A stretch of DNA of 64,000 nucleotides. Origin: Bacteroidaceae bacterium. GTDB lineage: Bacteria > Bacteroidota > Bacteroidia > Bacteroidales > Bacteroidaceae. A program made the translations under genes and the position numbers. Below are positions 1-9,191 of this stretch, in pieces. Under the pieces are notes generated by a model. That model ran no database searches. It saw only the letters and a program-made list of their open reading frames with translations, and was not told the origin of the DNA. The stretch is from positions 1-64,000 of the forward strand of contig JAFTNW010000004.1 in assembly GCA_017451695.1 (NCBI GenBank). The letters run 5' to 3'. The first letter of the stretch is position 1. The number at the start of each line of letters is the position of its first letter.

Positions 1-88
1 ACAAATAATAGCTGACCGAAGAATGTCGCTTGCGACTTGTGAGCAAAAGCTATTATGACTGATTTTGCTTCTGTGCCGGGCCTTTTTG

Positions 89-113
89 CTCCTTTTTGTG
101 CGACAAAAAGGAG
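89..113. repeat. Inverted repeat, 11-bp arms
   Basis: CTCCTTTTTGT (89-99) and ACAAAAAGGAG (103-113) are perfect complements around a GCG loop. It could be a terminator for a gene left of the window, but the T-rich part lies inside the stem instead of after it, so the role is unclear. Confidence 0.45.
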
Positions 114-177
114 GTAAAAAGAAATAAGATGAAACAAAGAATAGCTCATGGGCCACCGAGGATTTTATAAATAGATA

Positions 178-381
178 AAGTTGCGAGTAAGCGAGTGCAG
201 AGAAAAAGTTTACTTTTACTATGCCGAGCAAGAGCAACTTGGGCGAAGCCAACAGAGTACAGAGATGCCTCACATGCGCTCGGCATGGCAAGTACGCGAT
301 TATCTGTTATCCACAAAGCACAGACCCCCTCCCCTGCGGGACTCCCCCTGACTCAGGGGGAGAGTTTTTAGTTTGCACCTG
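178..381. repeat. Interspersed repeat, families A+B, copy 1
   Basis: The unit starting AAGTTGCGAGTAAGCGAGTG recurs almost identically near 6979 and 13696 (family A). It continues into a second block around CTCCCCCTGACTCAGGGGGAG-type palindromic DNA that recurs near 7348, 13806 and 26288 (family B). It is non-coding and lies only between genes. Confidence 0.85.
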
Positions 382-460
382 TTATCTGTACTCTGTTATC
401 TGTTATCTTTGCTCTATTTAACAGATGCCTCCACTTTGCGCTCGGCATGGCAAAGGCAAG

Positions 461-502
461 AAAAAACATCATCGGCAGTGGATAACCACTGCCGATGATG
501 TT
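461..502 (-). terminator. Intrinsic terminator after the 62-codon gene
   Basis: On the minus strand a perfect 15-bp stem (arms 486-500 and 467-481, 4-base loop) is followed by six T residues. It ends the transcript that carries the 1955-residue protein gene and the small gene downstream of it. Confidence 0.85.
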
Positions 503-538
503 ATCGTTTATCCCCTTGCGGGGAGTACATACAAAACA

Positions 539-727
539 TTACTGCATATTCCAGATATTCTCCCAAGAACCACCGACAGTTCCCCCGACATTGCTACCCT
601 CAGAATCACCCATTTCATCTTCGTCATCGCTATCTCCTGTAGTAGGAGCAGATGCTTCCACCATACAGGGGGGAAGCAGAAGATCCACAAACTCTGTTTC
701 AGGGGCATTATATAATTTCTTCTTCAT
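539..727 (-). CDS. Small protein of the MKKK-Y-AP type, 62 aa
   Basis: This short frame starts 23 bases after the stop of the large upstream gene and ends just before a strong terminator, so it is probably the last gene of that transcript. The N-terminus MKKKLYNAPETEFVDLLL resembles, from memory, a group of small Bacteroidales proteins of the pattern MKKxYxxPxxxxxxL found beside exported proteins; function is unknown. The middle is acidic (DDEDE near residue 36), the end is rich in Gly and Ser, and it closes with aromatic residues (WENIWNMQ). There is no signal peptide or membrane segment. It has one cysteine (near residue 21). A peptide precursor is possible but unproven. Confidence 0.6.
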   Translation of the reverse strand: MKKKLYNAPETEFVDLLLPPCMVEASAPTTGDSDDEDEMGDSEGSNVGGTVGGSWENIWNMQ

Positions 728-750
728 AATTCAAAATCGTTTAATAAGTT

Positions 751-3700
751 TTACTTTACAAGTACCTTCTCGCCATCAATTATATACACGCCGGGAGCTG
801 TTATCTCGCTCAAGCGACGACCCTGGAGGTCGAAGATACCCTTCACTGCATTATCCTGCGGCATCTCATAATCATCCTCAATCTGGTCGATGTCGGTCGT
901 CCAGCCACCATCGAAGCCCAAAGACAACGAAGAGTTGGCTGTAGCCGAGTTTGATGTGAATCGACTGCCACCTATAACCAGGAAGGCTCTATTGGCATTC
1001 ACATTCACATGGCCACCATCGTGGTTATTGCCGGTCTTGGTTCCATCAGCGTTATAGTTCTTATATACCCTATATAGTTTGGGTTTGGTCTTATCACTGA
1101 GGTACATATACACATTAACCTCTTCACCAATCATTTCATCGTATGGAGCAATATCAACAATCTTCTTGTAAAGCGAGCCATCGATAGCAATACCATCACC
1201 GGCAACGGTAGCCTTGTCGGTAACCTCCTGAGGTTGCTGTGTGGTATAATAGAACTTAAAAGTACCCATTGTACCCACCGTCTCTTTGTGCAGGATTGCA
1301 GGCGTACATGCCGGCAGAACACCTTCATAAGACTTCAATGTTACATGCTTGTCGGTTACGTCGTTATTTTCTTTGGGATAGAAAGCATAAACCCCCGTGG
1401 GAATTTCTGCGTCAAAGCCAAGCATCAACGAGCCAAGGCCCACCGAGTTGGTTGTTGTCGCATGGAAGATTTTTGTATAATCGGGAACCTCCTCTATAAT
1501 CCACTGTGTATCAACTGTTCCCGTATCATTTACACGGTTAAAGCCCTCTGTTGTGATTGTTATATTTCCGGCAGATCGGTTTACGTCATCACCATCTTTT
1601 CCATCATGTAGAACATAGCAACACAATTTATATGAACCTGTAGCTGCAACATCCTGGAGCTGATAAATATGGTTAGTAAACGAACCACCAACTGTACCCC
1701 AATGATAGTCGCCTTTAACAACCGTACCATCCTCCTTCTCGAGCACCACTGCAAGTATATTCAGTTTGTAGGCACCACCTGTATATTCAAATCTGGCAGT
1801 AATTTTCCCATTTTCGGTCAAATCTGCAATATCCACCTTTCTGCGATATACCTTCCAGCCGGTACCGGTAAGTTTATTGTTATCTATAACCTCCTGAACA
1901 GCTGCCGGTACGGTAGTTACCTCCTCATACCCATCGAAACTTTGTGTATAAGTAACAACAGGTAAATCTGTTTTAGCAGCAGCAGTACCCATATTCATGT
2001 ACTCACCACCCGATTGGAAGCCGGCAGTACAGCTACCTTTGGGGGTTAGTGTTATTGAGTTCTTGTTCTCCTCTTCCTCTACCAATGTAGCATCGGCAAA
2101 CGATGCAAGGTAGCACTGTGTGTGGAGATTCTTCACGTAAATAGGCTTGTCGAGATCGTAGAAACCATCACCATCGGCATCGGTACCCTCGAACACCCAA
2201 GCACCACGGCTGGTGTAGTCATTACCACGAGTAGTAACATCAGGTTGGCCACTTCTACCGGTATGTGTATCGCCATATGTGATATCGGCACTGTAAACCT
2301 CTCTTGTTGCACAACCGCCAGGGGTGGTTCCATCGACATGCACGGCAAGGCCCTTGTCATTATCCTCATCACTCACGTGGCGCACGGTGTAGATTTTACC
2401 TACCTTGGGAGCCTTCAAATCATCTGCAAGGATTGCGCTCATTTTCTTATACTCAATCAGCAATGCATATACTTCGTTAAATAAGCTCTCCTCCTCGGCT
2501 GTACCATTCAATTCATGTATTCTTTCAACATTTTCTACAATATCGAGATAAAGTTTTTTCAACTCCCTGTTATATATCACACACTCCCTAATATCGCACA
2601 TTGCAAGAATCTGATCGGCATGGTCGTCGAACTCCTTAATTCTCACAAACTGCCAAGTAGAGTTGTCGGCGTTGCCCGCATCACTGAAAATCTCGTTGTT
2701 AGATGCTGTTACGTTTGTCCAGCCGAGGTTGCTATCGTTGGCACCCTTTGCTACTATTGAGAAACCGGGGTAGCTTGTATTTGATGAGGGGAGAACATAC
2801 CAAGTATCCTCCTCGTCGGCAGTATCCACTGTTGTGGGGTCGCCGGCAGAGAGGTCTTGTACCTTCCAATTATGAGCCTTAACCTCCTCGATGGCAAGAA
2901 TCTTTATCTTCACGCCATTGCCGGGGAGCATGGTCTTCAATTGTGTTACAGTGTTGAGCGATGCTTTGGTGAATGACACTGTCCATTTATCGCCTTTTGA
3001 GTTATATATATCGAATGTGGTTGCCGCGGGCGAGTGGGTAATTACAATTCTGATGTTTGTGTAGTAATCCACTGTTCCGTCCCACTTGTGGGTATCGTAG
3101 CCATTATTGAGCTTTACAACAATCTCGCGGTCGTCTTGCAAATAAACCTGGAACTCGCTGTTGTACCAAGTGAGACCGGGCTCTGTACTAGAAAGCAAGC
3201 AAGAACCGTATGTGTTGAACGACTCGAATTTATCGCCTGAGAAGTCGTACTCGCACTCAATTCTCCAAGTATCGTTATATTGCAAGTTAAGACCGCTTAC
3301 AATGGTAGCCTCGCCCTTCCAACCATCGCCACCGGGGTGGAAATCAGAGGATGTGTGCACAATCTTGTTCTTGCTAACAAGTGTGGTGTCGGGCACCATA
3401 AAGTTGTGAACATCTACCTGCAAATATTCGTCTATTGTGAGAGCGTTATCGGCAACCTTGTTGTATGTACCCTCGCCGATGGTTTCTGTAACCTTTTTAC
3501 CCTCGAAGTAGAACATATTGGCCAAGCCAAAGTCCTTTCGGCCATCGCTATTGGCATCGGTATTTTGTTCGAGAGCCATGTGCTCGTTATTGCCCACAAA
3601 CTTGGCATAGTACTCGGCCTGCTCTGTTGTGCCATCGGCAGCATATTTGCTACGCACATTATATATATAGTACCAATGAGGAGCCACATAATTGTTTTCC

Positions 3701-6618
3701 TTGCCAATCTCCTCTCGCAGTGTAATGGTAGGCAATTCCTGTAGAGCATACACCAACTCATGCTCAAGCATATGAACCTTTTGTGAGAGGTCAACCAACT
3801 CTGCCACGGTGATGGCACCGCCCTGTGAGTTGGTTACAATACCTTGAACATAAGTTATATACTTACCGGCTTTGGCGTCGTCGATACCCGGCTCGCTCAT
3901 CATGGCTGTGATGTCAGCCTCCACTTCGGCTCCTTTTGTTAATATGTAATTTTGGAGCATCGTCTTGGCATCAACCTCGTTGGTAATAGGAATAAACTCC
4001 CAAGCAGCACCGGCGTCTTCGACATTGAATGAAACGATGGAGTCTCCGTCGGTGTGGTTGGTACACCATGCATCGCCAGGATTATTTGTGGCATTGAGCA
4101 CGTTAAGCCCCATTGCGTAACCCACCATACCCGAAGCCTCATTGGGCTGAACATACCATGTATCGCCCGACTCTGTCCATTTTTCGGTGGTGGCACACAT
4201 ATACGGTGTTATGGCACTTCTGATGCTCACGCTGTAATACTCGTCGGTGTCGGTATCCTCGGTGGGTTGGAAATAAAAGAGCGATGCGGCGTCAAATGTT
4301 GTTACGTCGGCTGTTTTGCTTGCCGGAACAAGAGACATCTTCTTGTCGCGCCCCTCGAATCTTGCATAATATACGTTTGCTCCGGCTGTCTGGATGGGGC
4401 CTTCTTCCCCATCGTCGCCTATTTCAATATCGGCCCTGCGCATGCCGGGTGCCTGCTGCGCAATGGATTGATTGCGCAAGCTGCGTATAAGGTATAGCTT
4501 GGAGCCGTCGTTGCAAGTTTCAAATGGCTTGAATGTGAGTTTTATATCAAGCACATCACCATCTGTAATGTTGTCATAATTGAATGTATAAACAATGTTG
4601 TCCGTGCTTCCCACTTTACCGGTATCATCGGCATCCTTGCTGTTATTTACATAAGTTCCGACGTAAGTATGCACCTCGGGGCAGAGCAAGGTGAAGGTAG
4701 CTTTGTCAAGCTCTTCCTTGCTTGAGAACATTCTTGAATAAGGGAGGGAGTATGTAACACCGTCGAATACAAACGAAGAGTTACGCTTTGCAATTTCGTT
4801 GGTTGTGAATGTAATCTTTTTCTCCTCAGCAGTTACATCCACAGGGATAAATACAAAATCGGTACAAACACCTTTTTCAACGGTTACATATACATCGTCG
4901 GTGGTGTTGTCGGGGGTATCGGCACCCGCAGTCTGATATGCGTAGTTGGCCGAATTTACTTGGTCTTGTGCTGCGTTCACATCGGGAACCCAGCCACTGT
5001 TACCATCGGTACCATCGTTGGCAACGGCAAGGTATTTACCCTGCCCGTCCCACATGGGCACACCAAAGCGGTGTGTCTGCACGGTGCTGAAGCTCCACTT
5101 ATAGGCTGTGTCCGACACTTTTCCGTCATTGGCAAGGTAGAGCCCTGTATTGGCTACGTTGCGGAACACAAGATAGCCATCGTTGGTCTCCTCGCAATAC
5201 CACTCGTAGGCTTTGCGGGCATCGCTGCCTGCCGTTGTATCAAAATATGAACCTTGGTTGGCCACAGACATAGTGAGAATATTGTTACCCTCACCGTCCT
5301 TACCTGTCCAATAAATTTCCTTGTTCACATATACTTGATTGTCAATATCATAGGCATCGGCATAGATGCGGTACTTATTACCGGGGAGAGGCACACCCGA
5401 GAGGGTTTTTGCCTCGGGGTACAAAGTATTGTACTCCTCTACAAGCGATGCATATTGCTGTGCCGATGCACGGGTATATACAAGATTATCGGCCTTTGCA
5501 AGCTCGTTGAAATAGCCAACAGCATCCTGCATTTTTTTATCGGTGGGCAGTATATAAGCCTCGGAGAGTGCCAGCTGTGTATCGGCAGCAGCATTCACCA
5601 AACGGATATGTTGGTAATCCCCGCCAAGTTGTATAATACTGGATGTATATGAGATCTTTGAGCCGAGGTTTGTGGCAAGGGTGGTAACATCCTGCCAACC
5701 GTCGGTGCCGTTGGCACTTGCCTGTACCTTAACATTCGCAGGGATAACCGCACCATTGGCAGAGTTGCGTTGCAAAAACAGATAAATGCTGCTCACTTCC
5801 TTGCCAAGATCGAATTGCAGGTAGTCAGCGGCTACACCTGTTGCAAGGTCGCCATCGATGAGCAACGATGTTTCTGCAGCACCGGTAATATCATCGGCAG
5901 TTTTCACATAACCCCAAATTACCTGTGCCGAGTAGATGTCGCTGCGGCTAAAGATGTGGAGGTCTTGGAGATAAGCACCACTCTGCACCTCGCGCACCTT
6001 GTAGAACGCAAAGGGGTGGCCTGCTGACCAAAGAGCGAAATTATTGTAATTACCATTCCAGTAATTTTTCGCATCTGCCACGTGGGTTGCGCTGCTTGAA
6101 AGAAGGAACACCTTGCAACCCGCATTGGTTATATTTGCATTATTGACCCCTTCAAAATCCTCGTTCTCGCAACGCACGCCCTCACGAGCCCAGCCGCTTG
6201 TGCCGGCTGTTTCCCAATCTTTTATATAAATGGGCTGCGGTGTGGCGTATCCTGTGCTACCATTGGCAGCAATATATGTACCACTGCCAACCGACCTAAT
6301 GGCATAAGCACCATCGTCGGCAGTGCCATACTCCTCGAGGATGTAAACGAATTTTTCGTTATACACAAAGCGGTCGCGCTCCTTTGTTTTGTCGAGAGTT
6401 ACGTTTGTTCCGTTGTCGTACAAGAAACCGGTACGGTCCTCGGCACCGTTGAACGAGGTATTGTAAATCATAAACTTTTCACCGACCATATCGGCCAAGG
6501 TGCTGAAACGCGGGTCCTCATATCTGTAGTCCCATGGCTGATAATATTTATCAGCCCATACTTTTGCTGTGCCCAACACCAGCAACAGCAAGCACAAATA
6601 GAAATTTTTTGTTCTCAT
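751..6618 (-). CDS. Large exported multidomain protein with T9SS tail, 1955 aa
   Basis: A signal peptide (residues 1-22, ending VWA-D) leads to a long chain of beta-rich modules. Residues ~235-355 resemble an F5/8 type C (discoidin) carbohydrate-binding domain (DGDLATG, LQFDLGKEVSSIYLF). Several segments of the type YYARFEGRDKKMSL / YYAKFVGNNEHMAL look like repeated lectin-like units. Near ~1780 there is a module shared with the GH89 and 597-residue proteins (GVYAF...EGVLPACTPAILHK). The last ~28 residues (IFDLQGRRLSEITAPGVYII...) match the type-A T9SS sorting tail. No catalytic domain was recognised, so a glycan-binding or surface role is inferred. The 62-codon gene follows it. Confidence 0.85.
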   Translation of the reverse strand: MRTKNFYLCLLLLVLGTAKVWADKYYQPWDYRYEDPRFSTLADMVGEKFMIYNTSFNGAEDRTGFLYDNGTNVTLDKTKERDRFVYNEKFVYILEEYGTADDGAYAIRSVGSGTYIAANGSTGYATPQPIYIKDWETAGTSGWAREGVRCENEDFEGVNNANITNAGCKVFLLSSSATHVADAKNYWNGNYNNFALWSAGHPFAFYKVREVQSGAYLQDLHIFSRSDIYSAQVIWGYVKTADDITGAAETSLLIDGDLATGVAADYLQFDLGKEVSSIYLFLQRNSANGAVIPANVKVQASANGTDGWQDVTTLATNLGSKISYTSSIIQLGGDYQHIRLVNAAADTQLALSEAYILPTDKKMQDAVGYFNELAKADNLVYTRASAQQYASLVEEYNTLYPEAKTLSGVPLPGNKYRIYADAYDIDNQVYVNKEIYWTGKDGEGNNILTMSVANQGSYFDTTAGSDARKAYEWYCEETNDGYLVFRNVANTGLYLANDGKVSDTAYKWSFSTVQTHRFGVPMWDGQGKYLAVANDGTDGNSGWVPDVNAAQDQVNSANYAYQTAGADTPDNTTDDVYVTVEKGVCTDFVFIPVDVTAEEKKITFTTNEIAKRNSSFVFDGVTYSLPYSRMFSSKEELDKATFTLLCPEVHTYVGTYVNNSKDADDTGKVGSTDNIVYTFNYDNITDGDVLDIKLTFKPFETCNDGSKLYLIRSLRNQSIAQQAPGMRRADIEIGDDGEEGPIQTAGANVYYARFEGRDKKMSLVPASKTADVTTFDAASLFYFQPTEDTDTDEYYSVSIRSAITPYMCATTEKWTESGDTWYVQPNEASGMVGYAMGLNVLNATNNPGDAWCTNHTDGDSIVSFNVEDAGAAWEFIPITNEVDAKTMLQNYILTKGAEVEADITAMMSEPGIDDAKAGKYITYVQGIVTNSQGGAITVAELVDLSQKVHMLEHELVYALQELPTITLREEIGKENNYVAPHWYYIYNVRSKYAADGTTEQAEYYAKFVGNNEHMALEQNTDANSDGRKDFGLANMFYFEGKKVTETIGEGTYNKVADNALTIDEYLQVDVHNFMVPDTTLVSKNKIVHTSSDFHPGGDGWKGEATIVSGLNLQYNDTWRIECEYDFSGDKFESFNTYGSCLLSSTEPGLTWYNSEFQVYLQDDREIVVKLNNGYDTHKWDGTVDYYTNIRIVITHSPAATTFDIYNSKGDKWTVSFTKASLNTVTQLKTMLPGNGVKIKILAIEEVKAHNWKVQDLSAGDPTTVDTADEEDTWYVLPSSNTSYPGFSIVAKGANDSNLGWTNVTASNNEIFSDAGNADNSTWQFVRIKEFDDHADQILAMCDIRECVIYNRELKKLYLDIVENVERIHELNGTAEEESLFNEVYALLIEYKKMSAILADDLKAPKVGKIYTVRHVSDEDNDKGLAVHVDGTTPGGCATREVYSADITYGDTHTGRSGQPDVTTRGNDYTSRGAWVFEGTDADGDGFYDLDKPIYVKNLHTQCYLASFADATLVEEEENKNSITLTPKGSCTAGFQSGGEYMNMGTAAAKTDLPVVTYTQSFDGYEEVTTVPAAVQEVIDNNKLTGTGWKVYRRKVDIADLTENGKITARFEYTGGAYKLNILAVVLEKEDGTVVKGDYHWGTVGGSFTNHIYQLQDVAATGSYKLCCYVLHDGKDGDDVNRSAGNITITTEGFNRVNDTGTVDTQWIIEEVPDYTKIFHATTTNSVGLGSLMLGFDAEIPTGVYAFYPKENNDVTDKHVTLKSYEGVLPACTPAILHKETVGTMGTFKFYYTTQQPQEVTDKATVAGDGIAIDGSLYKKIVDIAPYDEMIGEEVNVYMYLSDKTKPKLYRVYKNYNADGTKTGNNHDGGHVNVNANRAFLVIGGSRFTSNSATANSSLSLGFDGGWTTDIDQIEDDYEMPQDNAVKGIFDLQGRRLSEITAPGVYIIDGEKVLVK

Positions 6619-6711
6619 TTGTTTTTAATGGTTTTTATATTATTTCGTTTTTTTCCAATTGTTTATGGTTACGCATGTAGCCAATAAGGGCCATACACCC
6701 TTATAGAAATG

Positions 6712-6745
6712 CAAAATTAATTATTTTTACAATAACAAACACAAA
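6712..6745 (-). promoter_or_regulatory. Candidate promoter for the 1955-residue protein gene
   Basis: On the minus strand TAATTTTG (6719-6712) fits the Bacteroidales -7 box TAnnTTTG. TTTG candidates lie 16 and 22 bases upstream (6739-6736 and 6745-6742), slightly off the usual 19-21. It would give a leader of about 85 bases. Confidence 0.45.
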
Positions 6746-6915
6746 AAAGGATAAAAATTTTACAAAATCTATAAAAACAATATGGTAACTATGAGTATTT
6801 TACAGAATAAACGTGCCTGTTTATTTACATTTTTGGCACAGAGGGTTATATACCGCTTTTCGGGGCGCAAATGCAGCATGCCGCATTATTTAATTATTTT
6901 TAAGTGATTTTTTCC

Positions 6916-6980
6916 AACAGAGAACAGAGAACAGAGAACAGAGAACAGAGAACAGAGAACAGATAACAGATAACAGAGAA
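6916..6980. repeat. 7-bp microsatellite, about nine units
   Basis: A run of CAGAGAA units, the last ones drifting to CAGATAA, directly abuts the family A repeat. Degenerate copies of the same unit occur at 380-425 (opposite orientation) and inside the coding sequence at 25712-25739. Confidence 0.85.
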
Positions 6981-7092
6981 AGTTGCGAGTAAGCGAGTGC
7001 AGAGAAAAAGTTTACTTTTACTATGCCGAGCAAGAGCAACTTGGGCGAAGCCAACAGAGTTCAGAGATACTTCACATTCGTTCAGTATGACA
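6979..7092. repeat. Interspersed repeat family A, copy 2
   Basis: Nearly identical to 178-299 and 13696-13815. The right end differs from the other copies, reading into a sequence similar to the family E unit at 9012-9177 in the reverse direction. Confidence 0.85.
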
Positions 7093-7101
7093 AAGCAGTA
7101 A

Positions 7102-7256
7102 TGTTTTAGACAGAAGAACATAACCGGTGTTTATTCCATCTCCTCCACCGCAAGCGGTCCCCCTCCTCTTTTGAAGAGGAGAACTTATAGATGTATTCTC
7201 ACCGGCAAGCATGTGCTCCTCTTTCCAAGAGGAGCTCCCCGCAAGGGGTGAGGAGA
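7102..7256. repeat. Interspersed repeat family C, copy 1
   Basis: It holds CCACCGCAAGCGGTCCCCCT and the dyad CCTCTTTTGAAGAGG. The same block recurs at 23728-23905 and 28437-28534. It contains several nested inverted repeats and no gene. Confidence 0.85.
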
Positions 7257-7347
7257 TTGTAATGGCATTGTCAAAGCGGCAACAGATGCCTCCCTTCGGT
7301 TATTCGCGTAGCTCATCAAAACATCTTTTGATTTTTTTATTAAGGTA

Positions 7348-7457
7348 TAGTCAGCATGGCAAGTACACGATTATCTGCTATCCACAAAGCACAGACTCCC
7401 TCCCCTGCGGGACTCCCCCTGACTCAGGGGGAGAGTTTTTAGTTTGCAGCTGCACTA
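7348..7457. repeat. Interspersed repeat family B, copy 2
   Basis: Matches 297-381, 13806-13906 and 26288-26395. Its hallmark is the dyad CTCCCCCTGA/TCAGGGGGAG, followed by AGTTTTTAGTTTGCAG. Confidence 0.85.
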
Positions 7458-7469
7458 TGTGCGACCTTC

Positions 7470-7835
7470 TACTGCTCGTATTGTCTAAGTTGCTCGCTTT
7501 CGCTCTCAACTTTAACTTCGTTGAAGTTCGGCTGCGCTCACTGCAATAGTTCAAGTAAACTTGACTCTTGTTCGCTTGCACGAACTTTCATCTTTTATCT
7601 TTCCACTTTGACAATGCTCGCTAATCGTGACCCGCACGGCACGACTACACCGTGCTACGTGCGACCTTCCACTGCTCGCATTGTCGAAGTTAATCTCTTT
7701 CATCTTTCAACTTTCATCTTTCAACTTTGACAGCATTCGCTTCTCGCAACCCACGCGGTGCAACCTACAGCTGCACTACGCGCGACAAGATGCTACTCAT
7801 GCTGTCTAAGTTGCTCACACTTGCTCGCAACTTTG
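7470..7835. repeat. Degenerate repeat family D
   Basis: A mosaic of short phrases such as GTTGCTCGCTTTCGCTCTCAAC, TTTCATCTTT and CCACTTTGACAATGCTCG, each appearing several times with changes. The same phrases return at 26396-26610. Confidence 0.7.
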
Positions 7836-7850
7836 CTCTATTAACAAAGA

Positions 7851-7883
7851 CATCGGGCTGTGTTCCACGAACACAGCCCGATG
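7851..7883 (-). terminator. Terminator of the ilv operon
   Basis: A perfect 14-bp stem (7851-7864 with 7870-7883) with a 5-base loop lies 23 bases beyond the ilvC stop. The T tract after it on the minus strand is weak (TCTTTGTT). Confidence 0.65.
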
Positions 7884-7905
7884 CTATTTACATATAATCA
7901 ACCGA

Positions 7906-8949
7906 TTACTTATTCTCGGGACGAAGCTGGCGAACAACCTCGGCAGTACGCCACATCTCGCTATCGTGCAAAGCCTTAAGTTCGGCATTGAGTTTCTCGC
8001 GATAGTCGGGCTGTGAGTTAGAATCGATAGAGCGCTGAGCCTCTTTACCTGTCTTAACAGAATCGTACAACTGATACATTACAGGCTTGATGGCATCGTG
8101 GAAAGGAGTCATCCAATCGAGAGCACCGCGCTGTGCAGTTGTAGAGCAGTTTGCATACATCCAATCCATACCATTCTTTGCAAAGAGAGGCATGAGCGAC
8201 TGTGTAAGCTCCTCAACAGTCTCGTTGAAAGCCTCAGAGGGTGTATGACCATTCTCGCGCAATACCTCGTACTGTGCCAAGAGAAGGCCCTGAATTGCAC
8301 CCATCAATGAGCCACGCTCACCGGTGAGGTCGGAAACAGCCTCGCGCTGGAAAGTAGTCTCGAACATATAGCCCGAACCGATACCGATACCGAATGCAAG
8401 AACGCGGTTAAGAGCCTTGCCTGTAACATCCTGATAAACAGCGTATGATGAGTTCAAGCCACGGCCCTCGAGGAACATGGTACGCAACGATGTACCCGAG
8501 CCCTTGGGAGCAACCATGATAACATCAATGTCTGCGGGAGGAACAATACCTGTTCTGTCGCTCCAGTTGATACCAAAGCCGTGTGAGAAGTAGAGAGCCT
8601 TGCCTGCTGTGAGATAAGGTTTAACCTTGGGCCATACAGCAATCTGAGCAGCGTCAGAGAGCAACATACATACGATGGTACCCTTCTCGGCAGCCTCCTC
8701 GATAGAGAAAAGTGTCTCACCGGGAACCCAACCGTCTTTAACAGCCTTGTCGTATGTGCTACCCTCGCGCTGGCCAACGATTACGTTGAAACCATTGTCG
8801 CGCAGGTTACAAGCCTGTCCGGGGCCCTGCACGCCATAGCCGAGCACTGCAATTGTTTCGTCTTTCAAAATCTCACGAGCCTTCTCAAGAGAAAACTCTT
8901 TGGGAGTAATCACATTCTCAATTACTCCGCCAAAATTCATTTCTGCCAT
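7906..8949 (-). CDS. ilvC: Ketol-acid reductoisomerase
   Basis: IlvC isomerises and reduces 2-acetolactate or 2-aceto-2-hydroxybutyrate to the dihydroxy acids, the second common step of valine and isoleucine synthesis, in the cytoplasm with NAD(P)H and Mg2+. At 347 residues it has the length of the short class I enzyme. The N-terminal Rossmann domain shows the dinucleotide loop VLGYGVQGPGQ (residues ~36-46), and the knotted C-terminal domain carries the acidic metal-binding segments (ERGSLMGAIQGLLLAQYE). It is the last gene of ilvD-ilvB-ilvN-ilvC, separated from ilvN by 242 bases of repeat DNA. No consensus promoter was seen in that gap, so it is probably transcribed from upstream. A hairpin follows it. 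Confidence 0.97.
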   Translation of the reverse strand: MAEMNFGGVIENVITPKEFSLEKAREILKDETIAVLGYGVQGPGQACNLRDNGFNVIVGQREGSTYDKAVKDGWVPGETLFSIEEAAEKGTIVCMLLSDAAQIAVWPKVKPYLTAGKALYFSHGFGINWSDRTGIVPPADIDVIMVAPKGSGTSLRTMFLEGRGLNSSYAVYQDVTGKALNRVLAFGIGIGSGYMFETTFQREAVSDLTGERGSLMGAIQGLLLAQYEVLRENGHTPSEAFNETVEELTQSLMPLFAKNGMDWMYANCSTTAQRGALDWMTPFHDAIKPVMYQLYDSVKTGKEAQRSIDSNSQPDYREKLNAELKALHDSEMWRTAEVVRQLRPENK

Positions 8950-9011
8950 AATTGTAATTTAATTTGGTTTATTGTTTGTTTATTAGTTTTCTGTATAATA
9001 TACTGCTTGTT

Positions 9012-9177
9012 GCCATACCGAGCGTATGTGAGGCATCTCATGTGTGCCTGTCGAGATTTCTCCACTTCGTGTTCGAAATGACAAAACAATGTTTTGTTAT
9101 TGTCATGCCGAACGCACGTGAGGCATCTCAAAATATTATCGAGATTCTTCCTCCCTACGGTCGTCAGAATGACAAAA
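9012..9177. repeat. Two tandem family E repeat units between ilvN and ilvC
   Basis: Units 9012-9086 and 9102-9177 each begin with a CCGA-CG-TGTGAGGCATCTCA-like phrase and end in AATGACAAAAC. The reversed phrase also forms the right end of family A copies. It is an insertion of non-coding repeat DNA inside an operon. Confidence 0.75.
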
Positions 9178-9191
9178 CCCAAACACCCTTG

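Larger units (their letters stand above)
1..538. other. Intergenic region with repeats, no gene supported
   Basis: No convincing gene is visible. The stretch holds a short inverted repeat (89-113), a copy of the window's interspersed repeat (178-381), degenerate 7-bp repeat DNA (about 380-425) and a terminator (461-502). The open frames here lie inside repeat DNA whose copies elsewhere in the window give the same meaningless translations. Confidence 0.7.
6619..7850. other. Intergenic repeat field, no gene supported
   Basis: Apart from the promoter, this 1.2-kb stretch is made of repeat pieces: a 7-bp microsatellite (6916-6980), family A (6979-7092), family C (7102-7256), family B (7348-7457) and degenerate family D (7470-7835). 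The frames that cross it have no start context, no codon bias and no recognisable product. Confidence 0.75.

Noticed and set aside
221..944. Several plus-strand frames of 66-149 codons at the left edge
   Set aside because: They run through repeats, across the terminator and antisense to the small and giant genes, without credible starts.
6900..7121. Minus-strand frame with GFAQVALARHSKSKLFLC, also found near 13560-13835
   Set aside because: It lies within family A repeats and recurs with the repeat; the reading changes at repeat borders and there is no promoter or product.
7521..7809. Frames in the family D mosaic
   Set aside because: Low-complexity repeat DNA with no conserved protein feature.
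9012..9177. Family E units as an intact insertion sequence
   Set aside because: They are too short and encode no transposase; the imperfect complementary ends at most suggest a small non-autonomous element.
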